Shown: positions 51,734 through 59,877 of the stretch, one piece after another
How the letters are laid out: each line of letters starts with the position of its first letter
Numbering within the stretch: the first letter of the stretch is position 1
Origin: Bacillus massilioanorexius
GTDB taxonomy: Bacteria > Bacillota > Bacilli > Bacillales > DSM-1321
Assembly (NCBI RefSeq): GCF_902374955.1
Contig: NZ_CABKRX010000036.1
Coordinates: 12,647 to 76,646 of the forward strand
Length of the DNA stretch: 64,000 nt
Direction: 5' to 3'
Notes under the pieces: model-generated
The model's database searches: none
Told to the model about the DNA's origin: nothing
What the model saw: the letters and a program-made list of their open reading frames with translations, nothing else
Translations under genes and position numbers: made by a program

Positions 51734-52152
51734 TTCTCTAGCTTCCTTCTCTTTTTTCCAGACGAAGAGGAACTTTCACAGCTTTCATAATCACTTAATG
51801 AAGAATCGCTTGATGAAGAATCACTTGATGAAAAACTATCAAATAAACTACTATCATGCTTTGTAGTATTTTTTTTATCTAAGGACAAGATATCCTCTAG
51901 TTTGATTTGCAACATAATTTGTGACTGTATAACAGTTCGTAACGTCTGATTGATGCTATTATTCATCATCAGCATATCATTCAGACTATCGGGACATGTT
52001 TTTAAAAATTGTTGGAGTTTTTCTCCTTCAGCATTTAATATATGTGAAAGGCTAATTTCTTCCATCGCTACTGATGCGAGAAGCAAATTTATAGCTTCTT
52101 TTCGATCGATTGATATATTTGGTTTGATATTCGGAATATTTGGCAAAGACAT
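51730..52152 (-). CDS. SLPNIPNI-type small protein with Ser/Asp tail
   Basis: A 140-residue protein that starts SLPNIPNIKPNISIDRKEAINLLLASVAMEEISLSHILNAEGEKLQ, a pattern I know from small Bacillus proteins often tied to sporulation or exosporium genes. After a helical domain (residues ~10-95) there is a low-complexity tail, SSLFDSFSSSDSSSSDSSLSD, then a Cys-containing YESCESSSSSGKKRRKLEK. The tail alternates Ser and Asp and ends strongly basic. AAAGGAGGTG upstream of ATG 52152 is a very strong ribosome site; a longer frame starting at 52254 is not supported. Confidence 0.7.
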   Translation of the reverse strand: MSLPNIPNIKPNISIDRKEAINLLLASVAMEEISLSHILNAEGEKLQQFLKTCPDSLNDMLMMNNSINQTLRTVIQSQIMLQIKLEDILSLDKKNTTKHDSSLFDSFSSSDSSSSDSSLSDYESCESSSSSGKKRRKLEK

Positions 52153-52317
52153 TTTGACACCTCCTTTTAGAAACCAAAAAACTAATAATAGTAAATTATG
52201 TATTACTATACTCCCCCTACTTCGAATTTGTGCAGGTTCAAAAGGAAAAAACATTTCCTGATTCTTTTTAGTTTGGATGTTGCCTTAGAAAAATTCTTAT
52301 CCTATTTTCGATACTTC

Positions 52318-52418
52318 CTGTAGGCTGTCGATCGACGTATGGTTACCTTTTGACCTTTACGGCAGATAGGCTTATGACTCCTCGAGGAGTTAAGATGCTG
52401 AAGCTAGACAGTAATCTG
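52318..52418 (+). repeat. degenerate dispersed intergenic repeat, copy E
   Basis: The segment AGATAGGCTTATGACTCCTCGAGGAGTTAAGATGCTGAAGCTAGACA is the best copy of the family's right half here. It shares GGCTTATG, the CTCGAGG core and CTGAAGCTAGAC with the copies near 0.5 and 28.0 kb. Confidence 0.5.
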
Positions 52419-52445
52419 GATTCAAAATTAAATATTTTTTTAAAT

Positions 52446-52492
52446 TGCAAGAAAAAACGACTAAAGAAAACCATACTCGCTAGTCGTTTTTG
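52446..52492 (-). terminator. terminator of the small membrane-anchored gene
   Basis: AAAAACGACTA and TAGTCGTTTTT form an 11-bp stem with a 20-base loop. A second small hairpin, CTCTTGC/GCAAGAG (52504-52521), precedes it right at the stop codon. Confidence 0.7.
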
Positions 52493-52522
52493 CCAAAAAA
52501 GAACTCTTGCCTGAGCAAGAGC

Positions 52523-52945
52523 TTATTTAGATAGTTCTTTATACGCAATTACTTTTAATGCTTGAATTTCTTCATCAGACAATTTATTTTCGATTGTCTG
52601 ATGAATTTCCTCTTTAGACGCTGTCCCATTTTCAAGTTGAGATTTTATATTTTGCAATTCGCTAATCCCTACTTTTCGAATAATGACTCTGGTTGCTTCT
52701 TCTTTCGTTTTAAACGGTAATTTACTTTCATCTATATTAGCGCCTTCTTCGACAAATTTCTTCAAATCTGGATCATTTTTAATGGATTCTTTTACAGTTT
52801 CTAACTGTCCACTTTTCTCTAACTCGTTGTTCAAAATATCCATGACTTTATCTGAGGCCACGTTTGTACCAAAATAATATATTCCATACCCAATAGCTAT
52901 GACTAAAAGCACAATGACTAATACTACTTTCAAAAGCTTTTTCAA
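52523..52945 (-). CDS. membrane-anchored protein of unknown function
   Basis: Protein of 140 residues: a Lys-rich start, one hydrophobic helix (VVLVIVLLVIAIGYGIYYFG), then an acidic helical domain outside (DKVMDILNNELEKSGQLETVKESIKNDPDLKKFVEE) ending in SDEEIQALKVIAYKELSK. Similar short anchored proteins are common in Bacillus; none has a role I can name. The start is TTG at 52945 because AAGGAGGGG lies right before it, while an in-frame ATG at 52981 lacks a site. Confidence 0.65.
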   Translation of the reverse strand: MKKLLKVVLVIVLLVIAIGYGIYYFGTNVASDKVMDILNNELEKSGQLETVKESIKNDPDLKKFVEEGANIDESKLPFKTKEEATRVIIRKVGISELQNIKSQLENGTASKEEIHQTIENKLSDEEIQALKVIAYKELSK

Positions 52946-53023
52946 AATTTCCCCTCCTTGTTTTTCTATCTTATAATTCATACAAACAGATTACAACCAT
53001 TCCCATAATTTCCCTATAACAAA

Positions 53024-53053
53024 AAAGAGCCATCTTATCATGATGACTCTTTA
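53024..53053 (-). terminator. MFS gene terminator
   Basis: AAAGAGCCATC and GATGACTCTTT pair around 8 bases; the minus strand then runs into TTTTTTG. Confidence 0.75.
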
Positions 53054-53068
53054 TATAGAATGCTAAAT

Positions 53069-54658
53069 TTAAGCAATTTCTTCTTTCTCTACAATATCTA
53101 ATTTTTCTTTTAACTCTTTATCACGCTTAATTCTACTTTTACCCATAGCTAAAGCCGTAAGTATACCAATCACGATGAAAATAAGACCTGATAAAAATAC
53201 AGTTGAAAATGATTCTGCCCAAGCTGTACTAATAGACTTAATAAAAGCTTGTTTTGATTCAGCAGGGAAAGGTAATTTGGATGGATCTACTAATAACCCA
53301 AATAAAGCATCTGTTTTCTCTGATAACGCCATTAAACCTTGCTTAACAATTGGTATGGTAGATTCTTCACTCGCAGCCGTCATTTTAGAAACAATCGTTT
53401 GATTCATGACAGCATTTAATATAGTAATACCAATTGTTCCTCCAATCGAACGGAAGAAAGTTGACGCAGATGTTACTTGCCCTAGCTGTGACGTAGGAAA
53501 TTCATTTTGAATAGCAATCGTAATAGTTGGCATTACTAATCCCATACCAATTCCAAGCACAACCATATAACTATATGCTTGTAATTCCGTAGAATCTAAT
53601 CCCATTGTACTCATTAAATAAAAGCCAATAGCAGTAATCGTCATACCTATGGTTAATAACGTTCTAAATCGAACCTTTAATAAAAGACGGCCTCCTACGA
53701 CACTAGCCATTATTAAAGCAATCATCATTGGAGTCATTGTCGACCCTGCTTTAGTTGGTGATACACCTAAAATTCCTTGCATGTACATCGGTACAAACAT
53801 AATTGCACCAAACATCCCTAATCCTAATAAAAAACCTAATGCATTAGATACAGCAAATACTCGATTTTTGAAAAAACGTAAATCTAAAATGGGATCAATC
53901 GCTTTTCTTTCAATAAAGAAAAAGGCGACTAGTAACACTGCAAAAGCGCCAAAAATAGCTAATGATGTACCAGATACCCACTCAAATTTATCTCCTCCAA
54001 AAGTTAATCCTATTAATAATAGAATAACCGCCGGTATTAAAGTAAATATCCCTAAGAAGTCAATGTTTACTTTCCCTTTATGAATTGGCTCATGTTTCAT
54101 TCCAATGAAAATGAAAACAGCTGATAATAAACCAAATGGAAGATTTATCAAGAAAATCCAATGCCAGCTTACATAATCAACAATCACTCCACCTAAAAAC
54201 GGTCCAAAAACGGAACTTAATCCAAATAACGCACCGAATACTCCCTGCCATTTCGCACGTTGTTCAGCAGTAAAAATGTCACCAATGATTGTTTGCGATA
54301 ATGGCATGATCATACCGCCGCCAATACCTTGTAATCCTCTATAAATGACTAGTTGTTCCATAGAAGTCGCGGTTGCGCATAAACCTGAACCAATGATGAA
54401 TATAATCGTTCCGAGCAAATAAAGTTTTCTTCTACCATATAAATCTGAAAGCTTACCAACTATAGGCACAACAGCTGTAGAAGCAATCATATAGGCTGTT
54501 GTTACCCAAGCAAAAATACTGAAACCATTTAACTCAGCAATAATTGTCGGCATAGCTGTACCCACTACAGTTTGTTCAAGCGAACTAAAAAACATCCCAA
54601 TCATTAGACCGACTAGGACTATATTTTTGTGAATCCCTTTATTGTTTGTATCACTCAT
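53069..54658 (-). CDS. DHA2-family MFS multidrug exporter (14 TM)
   Basis: Drug:proton antiporter of the EmrB/QacA type, 529 residues with about 14 helices. Motif C region VFGPFLGGVIVDYVSWHWIFLINLPFG and motif A GKLSDLYGRRKLYLLG are clear; the N-terminus reads GLMIGMFFSSLEQTVVGTAMPTI. AAAGGAG before ATG 54658 selects this start rather than 54685. The TetR gene lies directly upstream on the same strand, and both have near-identical operator-like sites, so the pair is an inducible efflux unit. Confidence 0.92.
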   Translation of the reverse strand: MSDTNNKGIHKNIVLVGLMIGMFFSSLEQTVVGTAMPTIIAELNGFSIFAWVTTAYMIASTAVVPIVGKLSDLYGRRKLYLLGTIIFIIGSGLCATATSMEQLVIYRGLQGIGGGMIMPLSQTIIGDIFTAEQRAKWQGVFGALFGLSSVFGPFLGGVIVDYVSWHWIFLINLPFGLLSAVFIFIGMKHEPIHKGKVNIDFLGIFTLIPAVILLLIGLTFGGDKFEWVSGTSLAIFGAFAVLLVAFFFIERKAIDPILDLRFFKNRVFAVSNALGFLLGLGMFGAIMFVPMYMQGILGVSPTKAGSTMTPMMIALIMASVVGGRLLLKVRFRTLLTIGMTITAIGFYLMSTMGLDSTELQAYSYMVVLGIGMGLVMPTITIAIQNEFPTSQLGQVTSASTFFRSIGGTIGITILNAVMNQTIVSKMTAASEESTIPIVKQGLMALSEKTDALFGLLVDPSKLPFPAESKQAFIKSISTAWAESFSTVFLSGLIFIVIGILTALAMGKSRIKRDKELKEKLDIVEKEEIA

Positions 54659-54715
54659 AGATGTCTCCTTTAATTCTTCTTTCAAAAATCACGTAAAGTG
54701 AATTATATTACAGAG

Positions 54716-54729
54716 TGACCAGTCAGTCA
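54716..54729 (-). promoter_or_regulatory. TetR-type operator before the MFS gene
   Basis: TGACCAGTCAGTCA contains the inverted TGAC(T)..(A)GTCA arms usual for TetR operators and differs by one base from the site upstream of the TetR gene. It lies 58-71 bases before the MFS start. Confidence 0.7.
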
Positions 54730-54743
54730 ATACACAAAAAAAT

Positions 54744-54770
54744 GTAACGTTCATATAAAATGAACGTTAC
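54744..54770 (-). terminator. TetR gene terminator
   Basis: GTAACGTTCAT and ATGAACGTTAC form a perfect 11-bp stem that includes the TetR stop codon; on the minus strand it is followed by ATTTTTTTG. Confidence 0.85.
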
Positions 54771-55621
54771 TTAATATGGTAAAATTCTGCTATTTTATTA
54801 TAATATGCTTGAAGCTCAGGAATTTCCCTAAAGTTAGAAAGCATCCCTTGAATAACTGGTATTCTTGGCTTTACACTTTGAATTTCTGCCGCTAACACTT
54901 CCAACGATACTTCTAAATCTTCTTTTCCATCTAGTGTATTTATTATTTCTTTCATATTAGCTAACAGTTGATTAAAATCGCTATGACAACAGTTTTGTGA
55001 TCTATCTAACAACTCTTTCATTCTATCAGATGTTAAAACAGGCTCCTCTTCTACTATGCCTTCTATTATATGATCCATTCTACGAAGAAGAAAATCTATT
55101 ATCTTTCTAAGCTGAAGTGGCTCCTTTTCATACATCACAATTTTGGTATAAGATTGCACCATACCCTCTAGGATAAAAGATAAATCCCAGATGAACGGTC
55201 GTATCTTCTCACCATATATTTGCAACAAACCATTTTGTAAGAAATTATGCATTGTCACATGCATTTGAAAGATTTGTTTTTTTATGCTTTCATTTAATGG
55301 AATAGCTTGTTCACGAGATTGCATAATAAGAAATTCTTTATGCTCCATCAGTGTTTCTAACATCGTTAGCAATTGCAAACTAAATTTCTCACGTGGAGCT
55401 ATCTTTTCATTTTCATATGAAAAAATTTTTGTTCGTAATTGTTCAGAGTAGTAATCGAAAATGGAATAAAGTAAAGCATCTTTGGATTTGAAATATAAAT
55501 AAAAAGCCCCCTTAGAAATTCCGCTTTCTGTTACTATTTCATTAATAGACGTAGACGAGAACCCCTTACCTGCAAAAAGTTTTATGGCAGCTTCTATAAT
55601 AATTTTTTCCTTCTCCTTCAT
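54767..55621 (-). CDS. TetR-family regulator of the MFS exporter
   Basis: TetR-type repressor; the N-terminal helix-turn-helix reads KIIIEAAIKLFAGKGFSSTSINEIVTESGISKGAFYLYFKSKDALLYSIF. At about 284 residues it is longer than the usual 190-210; the extra C-terminal 90 residues are helical and contain an unusual QNCCHSDF double Cys. Start is uncertain: ATGs at 55639, 55630 and 55621 are in frame; GGAAGGGA at suitable spacing favours 55621. It presumably represses itself and the MFS gene. Confidence 0.88.
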   Translation of the reverse strand: MKEKEKIIIEAAIKLFAGKGFSSTSINEIVTESGISKGAFYLYFKSKDALLYSIFDYYSEQLRTKIFSYENEKIAPREKFSLQLLTMLETLMEHKEFLIMQSREQAIPLNESIKKQIFQMHVTMHNFLQNGLLQIYGEKIRPFIWDLSFILEGMVQSYTKIVMYEKEPLQLRKIIDFLLRRMDHIIEGIVEEEPVLTSDRMKELLDRSQNCCHSDFNQLLANMKEIINTLDGKEDLEVSLEVLAAEIQSVKPRIPVIQGMLSNFREIPELQAYYNKIAEFYHIK

Positions 55622-55668
55622 GCTAGACATCCCTTCCATTTGTACTCATCTCTATTATAGTCTTATTA

Positions 55669-55682
55669 TGACTGACTAGTCA
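55669..55682 (-). promoter_or_regulatory. TetR-type operator before the TetR gene
   Basis: TGACTGACTAGTCA; read on the minus strand as TGACTAGTCAGTCA it matches the MFS-gene site at 13 of 14 positions, supporting autoregulation. Confidence 0.7.
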
Positions 55683-55759
55683 GCATTGTATATGATAGTC
55701 TTTTTCTCGTCAATATTCTAATCTCTTTTTCTTCATACTTACGTATTCTGCCTTACGTG

Positions 55760-55821
55760 TTAATCAAACGATTGATTAAAGCATACAATTGTCATAAAAT
55801 TTTAATCAAACATTTGATTAA
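55760..55821 (+). promoter_or_regulatory. tudS promoter with twin 20-bp palindromes
   Basis: TTAATCAAACGATTGATTAA (55760-55779) and TTAATCAAACATTTGATTAA (55802-55821) have centres 42 bp apart, four helical turns. A promoter, TTGATT-17-TAAAAT, fits between them: its -35 lies inside the first palindrome and the second covers the start-point region. The regulator is unknown; a TetR- or MarR-like dimer is likely. Confidence 0.75.
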
Positions 55822-55833
55822 AGGAATGAGACG

Positions 55834-56289
55834 ATGATACTTGTAAGCTCTTGTTTAGCAGGCAAAAAATGCCGATATAATGCCACTTCCTGCCCAGAAA
55901 ATACATTAGCAACACTAGTTGAACAAAAAAAGGCCATAATGGTATGTCCAGAATTATTAGGGGGATTTTCTACGCCACGTGAACCAGCTGAAATCATCCA
56001 TGGAACGGGAGAGGATGTTCTAAATGGTACGGCTCAAGTAATAAATAAATCTGGCATAGATGTTACTGAACAATATCTATTAGGAGCACATCATACGTTA
56101 GAACTGGTGAAAAAACATAATGTCACTCATGTTGTACTTAAAGAAAACAGCCCCTCGTGTGGCAGTTCTCTAATTTACAATGGGGAATTCAATGGCCAGA
56201 AAATAACAGGAGAAGGAGTAACGACTGCCTTATTACGAAAAAATGGCATTACGGTCCTATCAGAAAACGAGCTTACTAATCTTTTTTAA
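55834..56289 (+). CDS. tudS: DUF523 / TudS-like thiouracil desulfurase
   Basis: A 151-residue DUF523 protein. TudS members carry an iron-sulfur cluster and remove sulfur from 2-thiouracil, protecting or salvaging pyrimidines. The cluster Cys candidates lie in VSSCLAGKKCRYN (Cys7, Cys13), IMVCPELLGGFSTPREPAE (Cys38) and KENSPSCGS (near residue 109). AAAGGA eight bases before the ATG. It is a single-gene unit bounded by twin palindromes and a terminator. Activity is inferred from the family. Confidence 0.85.
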   Translation: MILVSSCLAGKKCRYNATSCPENTLATLVEQKKAIMVCPELLGGFSTPREPAEIIHGTGEDVLNGTAQVINKSGIDVTEQYLLGAHHTLELVKKHNVTHVVLKENSPSCGSSLIYNGEFNGQKITGEGVTTALLRKNGITVLSENELTNLF

Positions 56290-56334
56290 TGGCTCTGCCC
56301 ATTCCACGGAATGCAAAGTTTTTTTATCCATATT

Positions 56335-56381
56335 AAAGAGGATGTATCGAAGAATTCTATGTCGATAACATCCTCTTTTTT
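56335..56381 (+). terminator. tudS terminator
   Basis: AAAGAGGATGT and ACATCCTCTTT form an outer stem, with ATCGA/TCGAT pairing inside, then TTTTTAG. Confidence 0.85.
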
Positions 56382-56429
56382 AGACTGTTTTCTAAAGGAT
56401 TGCTGAAAAAGTCCTTTTCACAACGACCA

Positions 56430-59108
56430 TTAATGAAAGATTCGGCTCTTTTTTGCATTCTCTGTAAACTTGTTTACTACGTTCATTAATGGCTTTTTAA
56501 GAATGGTTCCTATTATAATGAATATTGTAGCTACAAAAAGTAAAACAATTATACTGACGATCGCATTTTTCCAAACGACTCCACCTAATGCTTCTCGTAA
56601 TAGCTTCACTGCATAAGTGAAAGGTAAAAACGGGTATATACGCTGGAAAAAGGTAGAGGATACTTCTATCGGAAAATTTCCTCCGGAGCTTGATATTTGT
56701 AATACCAATAGGATAATCGCCATTCCTTTCCCTAGATTACCAAATATCGCCACCAATGTGTAAACAATCGTCACAAACGCAAAGCTTATAAGCAAGCTGA
56801 ATAAAATAAAAGTTCCTTTCATATGCGCATCTATTCCTAAAAGAAATATATCTCCAATAGAAACAATCGCCGTTTGAATTAAAGCAATAAGTAGAAATGT
56901 TAATCCCCTACCAAAATAGAAATGATGGGGCTTATAAATGGCTTTAGGCATGTGAACATCGACGCTCAATAACGATACCAAAAGTAAAGAACCGACCCAT
57001 ATGGCCAACGCTGTGTAAAAAGGTGAACTTGCTGACCCATAATTTGCGATTGGAAATTGTCTAATTTCTTTTAGTTCCACTGGCTTCGCCATAAAATCAC
57101 TGTCAGCTTGAACATCTCTTCTTAAAATATTTATAACTTTTTCTAAACTCGTTTTTTTCTTTAATTCATCAATCTTATTGGTCGCTTTTGTTACTGCTTC
57201 ACTAAGGTTTGGTAACTCTGAACGAGATAAGTTTCCAGCCATCGAAATCGCATCAACTAACTGCGGCATTTTTTCTTGGACAAGAGCTGCTGTAGTAGTA
57301 ATCTTCTCTTCTAATTTAGGTAAATCACTTTGAATAAACTGACTAGCATGATCTAACTTGTCTCTTAAATCTGGAAAACGCTGTTGATAAAAGAGTGCTG
57401 CTTTATTCAAATCATCTATTACTACATTTAAATTTTGATTTATAAAATTCGTAGCCTTTTCGATAGCGTTTTTTATATTAGGTAATTCCGCTTGAAATTT
57501 ACGTAAAGTATTGGCTGCATTTTGCAACGTCTCTTCTGTACTCCCTAAAAGGTTTGCCACATTAGGTAATTGTTCCTTAGCTGCCAGAACGATTTCATTT
57601 GTTGATTGGAGATCTTTTTTCAAACGAGTTAAACTAGAACGAATAGCTGGTAAATAGGTACTATCATAATTGTTTAATAAACTACTCGTAGCCTCCCGAA
57701 TTTTGATTGCTTCATTATTAATTTCCTGAATAGTATTTGGAATAGCATTTGGATTATTATTGATAGTAGCTATGGCATTTTGTACAATGCGCTGTTGAGA
57801 TTGAACGCGATTTTGGAGACTTTGTAGTTTATTTAGCATCGTTTGTAGCTGTGTAGGCGCTACGCCATTGTTTATTAAGCTTTGAATATGACTTATTTGT
57901 TGAGTAAGCTGAGCATTTTCTTGCTGCAATAACACGTTTGCTTGTTGCAGTAAAAGAAGCAATTGTTGGGGGCTGATATTAGAATTAATCATTTGATCAG
58001 TAATTGCAGCTACACTACTAGCCAACTGATTAGCAAATCCTATATTAAGCTTAACTACCGAGGCTATTTGATCAAAAGCAGAATCAACACCATTTAAAAA
58101 CTGATTCGCCGCATCTACATAGCCTTGACTATTATTCGTAACTTCTTGAATTTTAGGTAGCAATGCTTGGGTGGATTGCACAATATCTAACGCTTTATTT
58201 GCTTGTTTTAGTCCTTCATCAAGTGTTGTTTGTACAACATCAAAATGCTCATTAATTTCATTAACCTTTTGAGCCATATTACGAATTTCAGGAATCTTAC
58301 TTTGTAAAACAAGTACTTGTTTACCTGCTTGCTCTATTTTCGGCATAGCTTTATTAATTTTTAATACACTCTGCCCCATCTCATTTACTTTCGGAATATA
58401 ATCTGTAATTGATATGATCTTATTTGCTTTTTCTTTTATCTGCGGTAAATGAGCTTCAAGTTGCTTAGCATGTTCACCAAAATCATTAATTTGCGGTAAT
58501 GCATCTCGTATTTGATATAGTTTCGCTTCTAACCTACGAATGGTTGGCAAATCTTTATCTAGCTCAATGCCTACTTTATTAAATTCCTCCAGAAGGGTAC
58601 TTGAAACCGTGTCGACAAATTCATCACTAACCTGATTTGTTACCGTATTGGCTCCGGTTGCCGTGATTTTCGGAGTGATAGCATTAATTTTATCATTTAT
58701 GGTAAATATAATTTCTGCTCTTTCAGGATTATCCGAAAGCAGACTACCTAAATGCTCCGAGAAATCCTTTGGTATATAGAGACTTGCATAATAATCCCCA
58801 TATGTCACACCTCTATCCGCTTCCTTTTTTGATACAAACGTCCAACCTAAATTATGATTATTCTTTAATTTTTCTACGATTTTGTCGCCAACATTTAAAG
58901 ATTCCCCTGAGATTTTCATTCCAATGTCATCATTTGCAACAGCAATTTTTATTCCAGAGGTATTACCATATGGATCCCACAATGCTTTAATATTAAACCA
59001 GGCATATAGCGAGGGAAGAATCATTAATGAAATCACCAAAAAAAGGGCTGCCTTAGATTGTGATATACGTCGCCAATCCAGGAAAAAAATATCAAGAACT
59101 TTTTTCAT
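56430..59108 (-). CDS. YhgE/Pip-family membrane protein, helical type
   Basis: An 892-residue YhgE/Pip protein: N-terminal helix (ALFLVISLMILPSLYAWFNI), Pip domain (GIKIAVANDDIGMKISGESLNVGDKIVEKLKN, DYYASLYIPKDFSEHLG), a long region (about 190-650) with amphipathic helices and repeated LP-x-I or MPKIEQAG-type units, and about five C-terminal helices. Unlike the other YhgE here it lacks the Gly heptads and is rich in Gln, Asn and Leu; a Gln-rich stretch (QQLLLLLQQANVLLQQ) is notable. A single-gene unit; role unknown. Confidence 0.9.
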   Translation of the reverse strand: MKKVLDIFFLDWRRISQSKAALFLVISLMILPSLYAWFNIKALWDPYGNTSGIKIAVANDDIGMKISGESLNVGDKIVEKLKNNHNLGWTFVSKKEADRGVTYGDYYASLYIPKDFSEHLGSLLSDNPERAEIIFTINDKINAITPKITATGANTVTNQVSDEFVDTVSSTLLEEFNKVGIELDKDLPTIRRLEAKLYQIRDALPQINDFGEHAKQLEAHLPQIKEKANKIISITDYIPKVNEMGQSVLKINKAMPKIEQAGKQVLVLQSKIPEIRNMAQKVNEINEHFDVVQTTLDEGLKQANKALDIVQSTQALLPKIQEVTNNSQGYVDAANQFLNGVDSAFDQIASVVKLNIGFANQLASSVAAITDQMINSNISPQQLLLLLQQANVLLQQENAQLTQQISHIQSLINNGVAPTQLQTMLNKLQSLQNRVQSQQRIVQNAIATINNNPNAIPNTIQEINNEAIKIREATSSLLNNYDSTYLPAIRSSLTRLKKDLQSTNEIVLAAKEQLPNVANLLGSTEETLQNAANTLRKFQAELPNIKNAIEKATNFINQNLNVVIDDLNKAALFYQQRFPDLRDKLDHASQFIQSDLPKLEEKITTTAALVQEKMPQLVDAISMAGNLSRSELPNLSEAVTKATNKIDELKKKTSLEKVINILRRDVQADSDFMAKPVELKEIRQFPIANYGSASSPFYTALAIWVGSLLLVSLLSVDVHMPKAIYKPHHFYFGRGLTFLLIALIQTAIVSIGDIFLLGIDAHMKGTFILFSLLISFAFVTIVYTLVAIFGNLGKGMAIILLVLQISSSGGNFPIEVSSTFFQRIYPFLPFTYAVKLLREALGGVVWKNAIVSIIVLLFVATIFIIIGTILKKPLMNVVNKFTENAKKSRIFH

Positions 59109-59236
59109 AGCTAAATACTCCTTAAAAGAACCATTCTTCAGTATAAGTCCTTCTTCATTTAGCTATGCCCCTTTCCATAAATGTTCATTATATTTTTTAT
59201 AAGAAAAACCGACACCGATCCTTTTGAAAAAAAGAG

Positions 59237-59260
59237 GCTGACTCTTCATCCGAGTCAGCC
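59237..59260 (-). terminator. sigma-clpP operon terminator
   Basis: GGCTGACTC and GAGTCAGCC form a perfect 9-bp stem just after the clpP stop; the minus strand continues into TCTTTTTTTC. Confidence 0.85.
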
Positions 59261-59269
59261 CCTATATCA

Positions 59270-59854
59270 TTAAATATTCGCTTTTACAATCTGATCTACT
59301 ATTCCGTATTGCATTGCTTCCTCGGCGCTCATAAAATAATCTCTTTCCGTATCATGCTTTACTCTATCAATCGGCTGACCTGTTAAATCAGATATAGTTC
59401 GATTGATATGTTCTTTTAACTTCAGAATTCTTCTTGCCGATATTTCAATTTCTGTCGCTTGCCCTTTTGTTCCACCTAATGGCTGATGAATCATAATTTC
59501 ACTATTCGGTAGTGCATATCTTTTTCCCTTCGTTCCTGCCATTAACAATAACGCCCCAAAGGAGGCAGCCATACCTGTACATATCGTATTAACGTTAGGC
59601 TTGATATACTGCATTGTATCGAAGATGGCAAAACCAGCCGAAGTTGAGCCTCCAGGACTATTAATATACATCGAAATATCCTTTTCTGGATTGTCGGCTT
59701 CCAGAAAAAGTAATTGAGCAACAATACTATTGGCAACCTGATCATTTATTTCATCGCCAAGCATAATAATGCGGTCTTTTAACAATCGAGAATAAATATC
59801 GTAGGAGCGTTCTCCTACCTTTGTTTGTTCAACTACGTATGGAATAATACTCAT
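59270..59854 (-). CDS. clpP: ATP-dependent Clp protease proteolytic subunit
   Basis: ClpP serine peptidase of 194 residues. Catalytic Ser98 lies in TGMAASFG, His123 in MIHQPLGG and Asp172 in HDTERDYFM. The usual GMAASMGAFLL is GMAASFGALLL here, a small change near the active site. It is 23 bases downstream of a sigma-factor gene rather than at the main clpP locus, so it is likely a second, specialised ClpP; Bacillus cereus-type genomes carry such extra copies. It would need a Clp ATPase supplied from elsewhere. Confidence 0.93.
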   Translation of the reverse strand: MSIIPYVVEQTKVGERSYDIYSRLLKDRIIMLGDEINDQVANSIVAQLLFLEADNPEKDISMYINSPGGSTSAGFAIFDTMQYIKPNVNTICTGMAASFGALLLMAGTKGKRYALPNSEIMIHQPLGGTKGQATEIEISARRILKLKEHINRTISDLTGQPIDRVKHDTERDYFMSAEEAMQYGIVDQIVKANI

Positions 59855-59877
59855 GATTAATCCTCCTCGTAATATAG

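Noticed and set aside
53649..54083. 144-codon plus-strand frame
   Set aside because: Lies wholly antisense inside the MFS exporter gene and is its shadow.
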